Positions 33,647 through 45,172 of a DNA stretch of 64,000 nt are shown piece after piece. The stretch lies in assembly GCA_013368445.1 (NCBI GenBank), contig JAACJO010000001.1:124001-188000 (forward strand). Reading direction: 5' to 3'. The notes under the pieces were generated by a model. That model was not told the DNA's origin. It saw nothing but the letters and a program-made list of their open reading frames with translations, and ran no database searches. The stretch's first letter is position 1. Every line of letters starts with the position of its first letter. This DNA comes from Leucocoprinus leucothites. Taxonomy: Eukaryota > Basidiomycota > Agaricomycetes > Agaricales > Agaricaceae. Made by a program: the position numbers and the translations under genes.

Positions 33647-35256
33647 CACCTCCACCACTTCGACATCGCCCACAGCAACAAGCACTACGCCCCTCCCCCT
33701 GCCCACAAGCACCCCTACACCAACATCTACTATTCCTCCACCTCCAGAGCGTACTGATCCGTCATCGAGTTTCTCACCGAGCATCGCACCGCCTCCCTTG
33801 ACTCATTTCAACCCCTCCACCCTCCAGATCCTCCTCTCCTCCTCCCTCCAGATCCTCCTCTCCTCCTCCCTCCAATGCCTTGTTTCTTCCCCTTCGACAA
33901 CATTACCGCAACCTACTGCTCCCTCAACAACGACAATCCAGTTGACTTCCATGTGTGTTATTATTCTTTGGTTGTGCCATTCTACTGATCGTCCTTCATA
34001 TGCAGAGGGTCATCCAATGCCGTCCACATCAATCGTTCGACCAGCCATCACCCAAACTCCATCCGCTACACCGGAGGGGTTAATAGTGATTCAAGCAGCT
34101 ATAGTTCTACCAAATACTGGCGCTATCGTCTCGGTGGTGCGTACCCACTCATCATCCATCGTTCCCACCGGCTCATACTATCCTGAATCTATCTTGCACG
34201 ATCACCAGGCGTAGTCGGTCTCTCCGTCGTCGCTCTTATAGTCTGGTTCTTCTTGCGCAAACGCCGACAATCCGAAGTCGATGAATTCGACGGAAACTTT
34301 GAACCTGCACGTGTGGTTTCCACACATAACAGGGACAACCGATTCGATTTGGATGACGGGCAAGACCCAGGTCCTGGTGGTGCGGGAATAACGCCATACC
34401 CATTCCAACCTGAAATGTCGCAACATTCGGCGAGGCCTAGTATGGATCAACGTCCGCTTATTGGTGCGGCTGGTGCGGCAGCAGCAGTGGGAGCGTATAA
34501 TCCTCAGGGTCCGTCCTCGGCTTCGTCCTCTCCTCCACCTCAAATGCATGGGCCGTATGCTATGAGTTATGGTAATCTTCCTCCAGGAAAACAAGGAAGC
34601 GCTCCTTCCCGGGGTGGATGCAACAACGCCGCCTCATGGCACGCATGGATCCCCTCCCCCTCCACCAGGCACAACACAATCCGACGGCAGGCACACCACA
34701 TCGGATCCATCACCCAACGCCGCTTTAGCAGACCACCTTGGTCATGGGCCATCACCTGGACCGTCTGTACCACCCTCGGAAGTCGGTTCTTCAGGACATG
34801 GGTATGAGACGTTTGGTGTTGGGACCGCAAGGTTGAGTGCGAGGGAGAGAGAGGTGTACTTATGGGAATGCGGGGTTGAGTAGGCGACTTGCGGTTTCGA
34901 ATTATGCGGATGAGGAGAATGGGGTCGAGCTATACCTATGCCTATGGCTTTCCATTACCCCCACCAACAACAACAATCAGCAACAACAACAACAATGCCC
35001 GAGACAATGCCCGAGATCTTCAGCGTCTCCGCCTTTACCTTCACATTCACTTGCGCCTTCGACTTCGACCCCGTCTCCTCCACCACCGGGATGGGCAGAA
35101 GGTGAAAAGGCGGCGATGTTGGGGAGGAGTGAGGCTGCAGTGGGAATTGGGATGATTGTTCATCAGGATGCGGGGAAAGTGGCGGAGGAGGAGAGGAGTG
35201 GTGGAGAGGAGATTCCGCCTACATATGATAGTTTACCTTTTGGTGAACTGAGGTGA
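33647..35256 (+). pseudogene. M5: broken copy of the M membrane-protein gene
   Basis: Membrane exon and tail are open over 184 codons (34253-34807), but a 2-bp loss near 34640 shifts the frame. A 4-bp gain near 34855 and a further shift near 34925 follow. The last about 80 codons return to the true frame and keep P-P-T-Y-D-S-L-P-F. A 24-bp direct duplication (33822-33845 and 33846-33869, CTCCAGATCC core) is present in the ectodomain. Gly-Ala-Val residues of the membrane helix before the intron are lost, and the donor region reads GGTGGTGCGTAC. The first two lesions are shared with M2. Confidence 0.78.
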
Positions 35257-36200
35257 GGGATGTGTGAGATAGCGGAGGGGAGGGGAGAGGGGAGGTTGTA
35301 GAGAATGTTATATTCTCTATATCCGGACTTGAAACGAAGGGGAGGACGACGAGGGATGGATTGGTATTGGATTGCAGCATGGACTCGAACTCTCGTAAAG
35401 AGAAAATCACTTTCGGAGAGTGTTTTTTTCCCTTTTTTTTGTCTCACTTGTCTTATTTTCGAGATATATGTTCGCATACCACACGTGTTTTGTTCATTTG
35501 TAACGAATTTGACGTACCAATTCACGACTTTGACTCCATTTCGCCCGCACTCGCACCGCAACCTGTTCATCGCTCGTTCATAGTTTACTCAGCTTACTTA
35601 CTTATGCCCGACTTGACTGTTCCTGATCATTTGATTCCTTGTGGCAGATTCTTTCTCGCCCCTTGACTTCTCAGCTCGTTGATGTATGCCGAGGATGGAG
35701 TAAGAAGTGTATGTGTTTTATTTAGGGACAATTGCATTTTTGCTCTTGTTTTGATGTTTGTGGGATCCCGGAATGGCGAGACGATTTTTGTATATCCCCA
35801 GATATTTTTGAAGGCGGATGCCACTGACTGCCTCGATCTGAATGACACGTGTCTGCCTTGCGCCATGGACAGTAGCTGATTTTAGCTATCCAATCAACGC
35901 TGCACCCATGACCGAAATATTCAAACCCCCACGTCAAGCGATATAGATCTAATCCCTTTGGGAGAAATCGGGCTTGCGAGTTTGGAGTTTGTATGAAGTA
36001 ACAAATACTTCGTGCATAGGGGGACCGGTTGTTATATTAATTTTGGATCTATGCATCCATTCCTCATCCCGAGCGATACCCTGCCAGTCATTTCAAGCTA
36101 CCAAGATCCCTAGGAGTCCTCAAGGATGTACGCTCCGTTCACTAGATACCCGTGATCTCCACCAAACAATCTAATGTATCTTGCAGTCAGCCTGACAAAC
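35257..36200. other. M5 3' region and H6 promoter
   Basis: The M 3' region runs to about 35760. 35760-36040 is unmatched elsewhere. The H promoter-proximal block and 5' UTR intron (ending TATCTTGCAG) lie at 36070-36186. No other gene seen. Confidence 0.5.
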
Positions 36201-37221
36201 ATGGTAATCAGCCAAGAGGTCTTTCAGCTGCTTCAGTCCGCGCATGGTTCCCATCCGGTGCACAACGTCGCTGAGATAGCAGGTATTGCATTGTCGATTG
36301 TCGAAATATTGAAAGTATGTTGCTATGTTGATGCTGCGTTGCCCACAATACCCCAGCTCTTCTCACGACTGTCCGAAAACGAGAACTGACAATTTATGCC
36401 AGGCTGTGAGGAGACAGAAAGAGGCTTTCTTTGCGATAGGGAGAGGTATATGCGATATAGTTGTTGAACTCATCAATAGGGCACATGCAACATTTTCTAT
36501 TCTCGATATTTTCAAAATTGAAGTTCTCCAAGTAAATATAGGGTGAGTTGCTGCTCAATGACGCCGTATCTTCATTATTTCCAATTTTTGGAGTAGGGTC
36601 ATCAGAGACAATATCAGGAAGCACGTGAGGAGACAAACACTGGTGGGGAGAGTTCTTTATGGCTATTCACACGTCGAAACAGTCCAGAGATGCTGGAGCT
36701 GTCTCCAGGATTGCCTTGGAATACTTGGCGTGAGTTATTCTAGTGAATTCATGAATATACCATACCGTCCATTGTTGACCCTACCAATATTACTGCAGCT
36801 TCAGTTCAGCTTGCAGACGTGGGACCGTGTGTTAGTCCTGGGGCGTCAGCTAGAGGAGCTGAGAGAGCAGCAAAGACGTGGCCTGTCAGACGAGATCTCG
36901 AGCTCACGTACTGCGTCGCATGACTCAATGGTCAACACGTCGTCTCCAACAAGTGTAACACCAGAGCCGACAGAGGATACAGACCCTTCACGTCAAGAGG
37001 GAAGGGATTCTCCTTCAAATAATCATGCAGTCAACAGGAGAGGCGCTATGACCCTCAGACTCCCAGAAGAAGGAACTTCCCTGATCAGAGCTGACCCGAT
37101 AGACTCTGGTAATAGAGTCAGCTATACGCGAGTGTCAGGGAATGCGATAAGCAGTAGCATAAGACCTGTGATCAGGATTAGAGGGTCGTGCAATATTGTG
37201 AATATATCGCTCCAGATCTGA
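36201..37221 (+). CDS. H6: MLKL/HeLo-like protein with C-terminal GN pseudo-repeats, 269 aa
   Basis: Exons are 36201-36314, 36403-36542, 36597-36729 and 36799-37221, all GT-AG. Intron 1 is the shortest in the family (88 bp). Intron 3 is 69 bp and open in frame, so retention would add 23 residues. The first helix reads E-I-A-G-I-A-L-S-I-V-E-I-L-K. The linker has D-S-M-V-N-T-S-S and N-N-H-A-V, shared with H7, so H6 and H7 form a subgroup. Pseudo-repeats lie at 240-250 and 257-267, the second reading R-G-S-C-N, where Gly is replaced by Cys. That change in an otherwise invariant position could alter motif behaviour. Confidence 0.72.
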
Positions 37222-38843
37222 TGCTTGGGAAGGTGGATGGGAGAGACATTGTTGTAGAGCCACGCACATATTTCCATTTGATTGTTCTAGTGTTATAGCA
37301 CGGCTGTATTTATTTATTTCATTTTATTTCATTTTTTTGATGTACTAGACAAATTCGGCAATTGCGGGATTTATACTGTGCAACACGTCATCAGTATCCC
37401 GGACAGCTGTGGATGGGCAAAACGTGCAGGCACCAGAACGTGATGACAGCCTGAAAATTTGGTGATTAAAGATTAGCAGAGTGTAAACGACGTGAGGTAT
37501 ATGTGAACACATGCATTAATGATCCAGTTGTGGACCTGGCTCGTCCTGAGTCCAGTTGCATGCCACAGCCATTTTTTCTCCTCCTCACTTGGATACATGT
37601 GATTCGTGTGATGATAAAGCTATGCCTCAAGGAAGCTAGTAGTCATCTCACAAAGCTTTTCCTCCTTGCATTGCCGATCAAAGCTCAAGAGTGTTGAGCT
37701 GGGACCAAACTAGGGTGGGGAAAAGGAAAGGAATAGTGGCGATGGAGTGTGAGATAAGGATGGTTGACCTCGAAGCTGGTAGGCATGAATGTCAGAATGG
37801 GGTTCATCCTTTGCACCTGTTGCAGACTAGCTCAACTCGTTTTACCAACTATTTTGTACCTCGTGATTTTAGTAATTGCACATTGTATGGGCACTAAACA
37901 ATGTTGCTATTAAAGTCCGCTGCCGAGGTATTTGAGCTGTATGCGTGCCCAGACTTGCAGGCAATTTGTAGTCGGTCTATCATGAGCGTGAGCACACAAA
38001 CAGGAAAAAGATAAATAAGCTAAATTCACACAGGACAGCATGGGAAGCAGAGGGCAAGAGGTCGTAGAGGAAAGTGATGAAATTGTTTTCGTCCTTGAGA
38101 ACACTGGAAAACAGCGGTGAGTAAGTAGGGAAGACACAGATGGGGTTGGAGATGATGGAAGGGTAATATGTGATTCGCTTTTGAACCATTACATCAAAGT
38201 CACATCAGGTGAAGGTGCAGCCGAGCTCAGAGATCAGAATAATGTAACCACGATGTCTATTTGTGGTCCAGAATTCACTGGTCCTATTCTCCAGACGGAG
38301 CTCAACATTTTACCAAATCAGTGTTCCCACTGCAGTTGTCATGCCTCAGGCTGTGCTTATTCAAATGGATCTGCCCAGTGATGCCCTTTCTGGCCCGTTC
38401 TGTGACATGTTGAATCAATGTCAAGAAATTTTAACTTCTTAGTTGACAGTGAGCTTCCGACATGCTGTTTATGGGCAAGACAATCAGAAGTCCACCCAAG
38501 CTGGTCCGGACTGTAGGTGCAGCTTTATCTGGTTTTGTTGAGCAACAAGCTATCAAGATTTCCTAGTTTGGGTGTTTTTCAGTCCGAAATAGACAAATTC
38601 GAGCTGGCTTGTCATGTCATGGCGTTGTACATAGCCTCCGTTCTTGATATTCCAGGATCAGTCAGTGACAAACGTCATTGACCCGGGATATGGGCGCTTG
38701 TTGACTCATTATTCAGGACTCTTGTCTCCGAGTAGTTAGAACAAGAGATCGAATACTGGCCCCATATTAGGCATATCAGGAAATACAAAATGGTGGGGAG
38801 AAATTAATTATAACCATTACTATGGTGGACTAATGAGGAATTT
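37222..38843. other. H6-C3 spacer with N-type block and 330-bp invertible segment
   Basis: H 3' region, N-type block, then from about 37815 a stretch collinear with 15640-16680 except for the inverted segment at 38327-38655. No M gene is present between H6 and C3. Confidence 0.55.
38327..38655 (+). repeat. 329-bp segment inverted relative to 16161-16490
   Basis: Starts CCACTGCAGTTGTCATGCC after the shared GTGTTC and ends CTTGATATTCCAG before the shared GATCAGTCAGTGAC. The two copies are diverged by scattered substitutions, so the inversion is not brand new. Confidence 0.85.
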
Positions 38844-39571
38844 TCATGCAAGGTGTACAACACTATATCCTCCGAGAGAAACATGCTCGATTCCCCATAT
38901 CTCTGTACACCCCAACAAGAGGTCGCGTCCTATGGGGCCGTTGCTCAGAGACTGTCCTGAGACGTAGTTCTCCCAAGCAGTTCCCGCACCAAAATTTGCA
39001 TCTCTATTACGGTCAAGGAATGCCCTCCTTACAAGGTCCCTCACATGCGGTGATAGTTGCACATACACCACAATGCTAATGGGTTGACGCCAAATTGCTT
39101 GTAAGGTAAGCGCTGTATCTAGAGCGCTCATGGGTTGCCCCACAAACACGCCGTGGATTAGACCAATATGAGCTGTTGGAGTGTGAACGTGTACGGGGGT
39201 CGTGAGGACAATTGTATCAAGCTCAAGTTGGCGAGCCACCGAGATGGTTGACAATCCGATGGGATAGAAGTCATCGGTGCGAGCGGTACAGGGATTTTGA
39301 GCATTCTCTGTATCGTTCAGAGGAACCGTTCCGGCCACCGGGGCTCCTGGGCACGGTGTCTAGTTGGGTGTGTCAGATAAGACAAGGAGACATTTAAATC
39401 AAAGTGACACACAGGAAAACTCTGGGCGTGGGTAGGTACGTTAGTAGTAGCATTAGGCGCGATAGCTGAGCATCGAGTAATTGTAGGCTTGAGAAAAGAC
39501 TTTAGCTATGAGCTACTCGAATCAATCTCTGCATCACGCACCTGAAGTTGCGGAATGAAGGTAGACATCAT
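38844..39571 (-). CDS. C3: family C protein, unknown function, 206 aa, three exons
   Basis: Exons are 39571-39542, 39487-39413 and 39359-38844 (30, 75 and 516 nt) with GTGCGT...CAAG and GTGTGT...CTAG introns. The second and third exons match C1 in length exactly, although sequence identity is modest, which supports a conserved protein. Key features are F-I-P-Q-L-Q near the start, D-D-F-Y-P-I-G-L-S-T at the beginning of the conserved region, T-P-V-H-V-H-T-P, a V-R-D-L-V-R-R-A-F-L stretch likely helical, and L-L-G-C-T-E-I-W-G near the end. No signal peptide or membrane span. A TATATATA box precedes it on the minus strand (39648-39659). Function unrecognised. It is convergent with H6. Confidence 0.72.
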
Positions 39572-39647
39572 GAGTGCCCAAGTAAAGCAGGTACTTCCAG
39601 TAGAGATGAGGGAACAATGCTGACCTTTGGGCAAAGGCAAGGGGAGA

Positions 39648-39659
39648 TTTTATATATAG
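39648..39659 (-). promoter_or_regulatory. TATA box of C3
   Basis: CTATATATAAAA on the minus strand, about 80 bp upstream of the C3 start codon. Confidence 0.5.
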
Positions 39660-41404
39660 TGCTATGGCCGGAGATTTGGGCACACGAGTTCGATGCTAGT
39701 TTGAGCCGGCCCATTTGAACTGATCCGCTGGTTTGGAGCTGGCCCGGATACGACCCCGTGAACCCAGAATGAACAACTCGATTCGGTCATAGGAACAAAC
39801 GCGTTTAATGACATGTGTCATCCGTCGTGTAGCAAAAATAAAGCTGCTCTCGCCATGCGCCTCTCCGGCACCTACTGCAGACCATATCCAGCTCATCAGT
39901 TCAATCAGCTTCTATCTTGTAGATGCTGCGCATGACGAAACAGTATATGACAGTGTTCATACATTATATTCGCAGAGGGTAGATTGTAAGAGATCACACG
40001 GGTTACGACGACCCCGACCGATTACATCTGTTGAACAAGTACGGTAAGCGTGAGCCAGGTGTCGGGAATACAACTAGTGAGCGCATGCAAGACAGAGGGG
40101 AATACAGAATGCATAGAACCGCTGACAATAAGCCCTGAAGACATACTCCTGGGGTACCAGCGGAAGGAGGCTGCATAGCCTCAATTCTGCAACCGAACAG
40201 TGAGTATTTAGCTGAGTGGTGTGCCTCCGCACGACCACGTCAGCATATCACCAAGTGCCAGGGGTATAGTCAAGCCCAGCAGGATCCAGTACGACCGTTT
40301 GGCTAAGACAACTTTATACAAGACATGTAGAGGGATCGGCGGTGGCATAAATGAAGGTGAAATTCGAAGACTGGTGAATCAGGGTCAGTCCCCCGTCGAG
40401 AGATTTGTCGCAAGAGAATCAGAAGCTTCGGGTTTATCAGAGTAGACGGACGCTGCTGGGAACACAGATCAGATCTGCGTTGTAAACTACCAGCGAGAGA
40501 GAGAGAGAACAACTCAGGGTAAATTACAAGACGCCATTACGCTTCCTTTCCAATCCGTCACATCCCTCTTACCATAACAAAAACGATTAATGTAAAGCTT
40601 TTTGGAGTACACTTGTCCTTAAGGTTAGCGCAAAAAAAAGCAGACACTGGTGCGAAACTCTGAACAGCCTACGATGCATTGAGTGAGCACATAATCAAAA
40701 GTAGAGCGCGACTGAAGAAGATTGCCACATGAGAGTCATTTCTGATTCGTAGTAGCCTTCATTGTGCGAGCATCCTTGAGGTTGTTCGATGCGACGCATT
40801 GCAGTGAGTGTAGGACGTGAACACGATACGCTGGTGGGTAACGGCGTTCAGAGGGCCTCTGGGGGAGGGAAGTGAGAAAATATGGCGCCGGCCAGCTGGC
40901 CAGTGAGTGAAGCGCAAGACGAGTAGCGACCAGTGATGCTTTTCTCGGGGCCAAGAAAGAGGAGCAGGTGCCCATCAATAGCGCAAGGAATGGACGAGAA
41001 GTGTCAGAAGGTTGGGTGATAGGTCGTCGGTGTAGAAGCCAGATGGTGTAGAGAGAGTGCTGTAAGGAGGTCTAAGAACGCAACAGGCGAAGGTAGTGCA
41101 TGAATGGAACGAGAGGGCAGCCTAAGTATCTCGGACCGTGTCATCGTGTGAGGGCGTGAAGACCGGAGTTTAAATATTTGAATGACGGCCCATGTTGCCG
41201 AAATTCCCACGCAAATCCTTTCACTTTCGCATTCAGCACATATCAACGAGCTGGGGACGGATCACAAACATCTATGCGAAACAATCAATCGAGAGGATCA
41301 AGTGGGCATGACAGGGTTGGACGTTGAAAGGTATGGGCAAGGAGTAGTAGGTGAGAATATCACCCAATAAACACATGATGGAGAGCGAGCCCCAGCAACG
41401 CACC
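39660..41404. other. C3-M6 spacer, no gene recognised
   Basis: Not collinear with other units. Short frames only, without paralogous support. A (GA)n run of seven to eight repeats lies at about 40493-40508. M-type sequence begins abruptly near 41405. Confidence 0.4.
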
Positions 41405-42890
41405 TTGCCACGCCCACAAGCACACCTACACCAACATCTACTCCTTCGCCTCCAGAGAGTACTGATCGCCGAGTCTACCACCGAGTACCACACCGCCGCC
41501 TCCGACTGATTCTTCGTCAACTACTCCACCCCCAGAGTCCTGTCCTCCTTCCAATGCCCCGCCTTGATCCCTTCCCCCTTCGACGGCATTACCGCCGCTT
41601 ACCACTCCCTCAACGACGGTAATTACTGTCAACTTTCATGTGAGATATTATATCTTGGTCGTGCAATTTTCTAATGTTGCTTCATACAGGGAGGGATATC
41701 CGATGGTCGACCTTTTACATCAATCGGTGAATTAACCGTCGTTCAAACTCAGTCCGCTACAACGGAACGGTTAACGGTGGTTCCAGTGGTGGTAGTTCTA
41801 CAAACACTGGTGTTATTGTTGGTGGTACTATTACAGGCAGTACGTAGCCCGTCATCCCCACTCCATTCACGATCCGGCTTGACGTTCACCGGGTGTGGTC
41901 AGTCCTCCATCGTCGCCCTTTTAGTCTGGTTCCTCCTATGCAAACGCTGACAAGCTAAAGACGACGAATTCGGCGGAATCTTTGACCCTGCACATGTCGT
42001 ATCCACACTTAACAAGGGCAATCGATTTGAGCTGGATGACGAGCAAGACCAAGGACCAAGTGGTGCAGGAATTTATGCCATACCCGTTCCAACCTGAAAT
42101 TCGAGGAGACCTAGTACGGACCCGTGTCCTGCTGCGATGGGAACATATAATCCTATGGTCCGCCTTCGACGCCGTCCTCTTCACCACCTCAGATCCATGA
42201 TCCGTGCACTGAATGACGACAATCTTCCTCCTGAAAGACATGAAGGAAGCGCACCCTCCCAACACAGATGCAACAACGCCAATGGGCATGGATCTCTTTC
42301 TCCATCAGCGCAATCCGATGGCGGGTACACTACCTCTTCCGGTCCCTCGCCTATCGCTGCTTCAGCAGCATATTGTGGTCACGGACTTTCGCCCGGTCTG
42401 ACTGTCCCGCTTTCGGAAATCGATTCTTCGGGACATAGGCATGCAAATTCGGATTCTGTTTCGAATATTGGGTATGAGGTGTTTGGAGCTGGCGCAGCGA
42501 GGTTGAGTGCGAAGGAGAGAGAGCCGTACGGGAATGCTGGGTCGAGTGGGCGACTTGCGGTTTCGAATTATGCGGATGGGGAGAATGGGGATTGAGCTAT
42601 GCCTATGCCTATGGCATTCCATTATCCCCACCACCCACAACCTCAGCAACAACAATAACAATACCCGAGATCCTCACCGTCTCCGCCTCCTCCTTCACAA
42701 TCACCTGCGCTTTCAACTTCGACCTAGTCTCTTTCACCGGGACAGGCGGCGATGTTGGGGAGGAATGAGGCTGCGGTGGGGAGTGGTGTGATTGTGCATC
42801 ATGATGCGGGGAGGGTGACTGAGGAGGGGAGGGGCGGTGGAAACGAGATTCCGCCTACGTATGATTAGTTTGCCTTTCGGTGAACGGAGG
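41405..42890 (+). pseudogene. M6: broken copy of the M membrane-protein gene
   Basis: The Ser/Thr/Pro region, intron, membrane-proximal exon and tail are recognisable but shortened. The membrane exon reads with stops (CGCTGACAAGC near 41946). The middle of the tail has large gaps, the Gln-rich part has TAA, and the C-terminus reads E-I-P-P-T-Y-D followed by TAG. The most complete open stretch is 42137-42595. Clearly inactive. Confidence 0.78.
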
Positions 42891-44088
42891 TCAGGAAGGG
42901 CTTGTATATCTGCTATATCCGGGCTTGGTTAATCCAAAGGGCATGAAGACGGGGAGGGTTTGAGTTGGATTGGAGCATGGACTCGAACTCTTGGAGAGAG
43001 AAAAGTGCTTTCGGAAAGTTTTTTTCACTTTTTCTTTCATTTGTCTTTTTTTGAGATATAAACTCACATACCGCGCGTGTTCTGTTCATTTGTAAGGAAC
43101 TTGATGCACCTACTCATGATCCCGACTTCTCTTTATCTGCACCGCACCGCACCGTACCGCACCTGTTCATCGATTGTTCATAGTTTAATCCGCTTGTTTA
43201 CTTATGCCCGACTTGATTGATTTCTTGTTGTAGATGTCTTCCTCTTCCGTCCCCTCAGCTCGATGTCTGTTGAGGAAAGAGTAAGTACTGTACGTGTTTT
43301 TTTTTTTGGCGATAATTTTATTTTTGTCGTTTTGAGCGTTTGTAGGATGGGAATGACGAGGTGCGGCTCGTGATCGCTCGGATCGGTCCTGTAATTTCAG
43401 TGTCCGGGCGAGGCATTATAAGTAAGTTATCAATAAATATATTAACGGGGTCGATCACCGGCGACTAATGTTCAACTATCCAAAAGGCGCTTTCGTTCGC
43501 CCGGCGAAGCTAAGGCTCGCCCCGTACTCTTAAATGGCATCATGGATAGCTTTCTAGAGCTGGGAATATGCTTTGACTTAAGGTTCATGATCGAGATTGG
43601 CATGAGAACCTTTGCAGTTGCCTAATACGTTCTATCGCTTTGATGAGAGGTAGAATTGCTGTTGCTCCGGAAATTTGGGTACAACCGAAGGCTCTGAAGG
43701 CTTAATGAGATAGATCGTACGCACACATATCATGTAGTCGTAATCTCTCTAGCTGGTTCGCCGAACCTTGTGTAGAGGTGGCCAATCAGACCCAGTAGTA
43801 TTTTTACTTATTGGTGACTTTGAGAATCGAGATGAAGGCGGGTCGTACGAGGTCAGATCCCATCAATAAGTAGTGTGGGAGCCACTTTGATATCACTTGC
43901 AAGCGCCCATGTCCCTCTTAAGTATATTTCGCTCTGCCTAACTATTGTCCATCCCGCGTGATACCATCCCATTCATATCAAGCTACCAAGATTTTTGGGA
44001 CTCGTCAAGGACGTATGTTCCATCCAGGCATCCGTGATCATCACCGAGTAATCTGACGTTTCTTGTAGTCGGCACAACAATTTGAAAT
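42891..44088. other. M6 3' region and H7 promoter
   Basis: M 3' region with a short run of CACCG units at 43139-43163. Then sequence shared with 30861-31300, and the H promoter with a TTAAGTATATTTCGC box near 43917, CTAACTATTGTCCATCC, and the 5' UTR intron. Confidence 0.5.
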
Positions 44089-45172
44089 ATGGTGATTAAC
44101 GAAGAAGTCTTTCAGCTGCTTAAATCCGCGTATGATTCCGGTCCAATGCACCAGGTCGCTGAGATAGCGGGCATTGCATTGTCGATTGTCGAAATGCTGA
44201 AGGTACGTTCCTGTGCTGCTGTCGCCCTCCCACCCTTTCCCCTTGGTATTCAGCAATGGCAGCCACGCAAGTCACCGAATGCTGCGTTACCCATAATATC
44301 CCAATTCTTCTCACAGCTGTTTGGAAACGAGAACTGATAATTTATGCCAGGCCGTGAGGAAACAGAAAGAGGCCTTCTTTGCGATAGGGAGAGGTATATG
44401 CGATATGGTTGCCGAACTCATCAATAGACATGCATCGTACTCCATCCCCCACAACTTCAAAATTAAAGTTCTCCAAGAAAATCTAGGGTGAGCTGCTGCT
44501 CGATGACCGCCAAACTCCGCAAAACCTTAACCCTTTCTAAATTTGGGAATAGGGTGATCAGGGACAATATAAGGAAGCACGTGAGGGGCCAAACGTTGGT
44601 GGGCAGAGTTCTCTATGGCTATTCGCACGTCGAAACAATCCAGAGATGTTGGGGCTGCCTCCAGGATTGTTTTGGAATACTTGGCGTGAGTTTTCCTATC
44701 AGATCTATGAATATACTTTCCATTGATGGTCCTACCTATACTTCTGCAGCTTCAATTCAGCTTGGAGACCTGGGATCGCATGTTAGTCCTGGGGCGTCAG
44801 GTAGAGGAGCTGAGAGAGAACCAAAGACGTGTGCTGTCACACGAGATCTCGAGCTCACATACCGCGTCGCGCGACTCAATGGTCAACGCGTCGTCTCCAC
44901 CAAGTATAATACCAGAGCTGACAGAGGATGCGGGTCCCTCACATCAAGACGGAAGGAATTCTCCTTCAAATAATCATGCAGTCAGCGGGAGAGGCGCTAT
45001 GACCCTCAGTCTCCCGGAAGAAGGAACTTCTTTGATCAGAGCTAACCAGACGAAGCCTGGCAATAGAGTCAGCTATACGCGAGTGTCAGGGGATGCGATA
45101 AGCAGTAGTGTAAGACCCGTGATCAGGATTAGAGGGTCGGGCAATATTTTGAATATATCGCTCCAAATCTGA
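44089..45172 (+). CDS. H7: MLKL/HeLo-like protein with C-terminal GN pseudo-repeats, 268 aa
   Basis: Exons are 44089-44202, 44351-44487, 44553-44685 and 44750-45172, all GT-AG (intron 1 donor GTACGT). Exon 2 is 137 nt, one codon shorter than most, so the length change keeps frame. The second-helix end reads I-N-R-H-A-S-Y-S-I. The brace-like helix is V-E-E-L-R-E-N-Q. The linker shares D-S-M-V-N-A-S-S and N-N-H-A-V with H6. Pseudo-repeats are at 239-249 and 256-266; the first reads V-S-G-D-A-I-S, with Asp in place of the otherwise conserved Asn, and the second reads G-N-I-L-N-I-S. The gene follows M6 in unit order. Confidence 0.72.
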
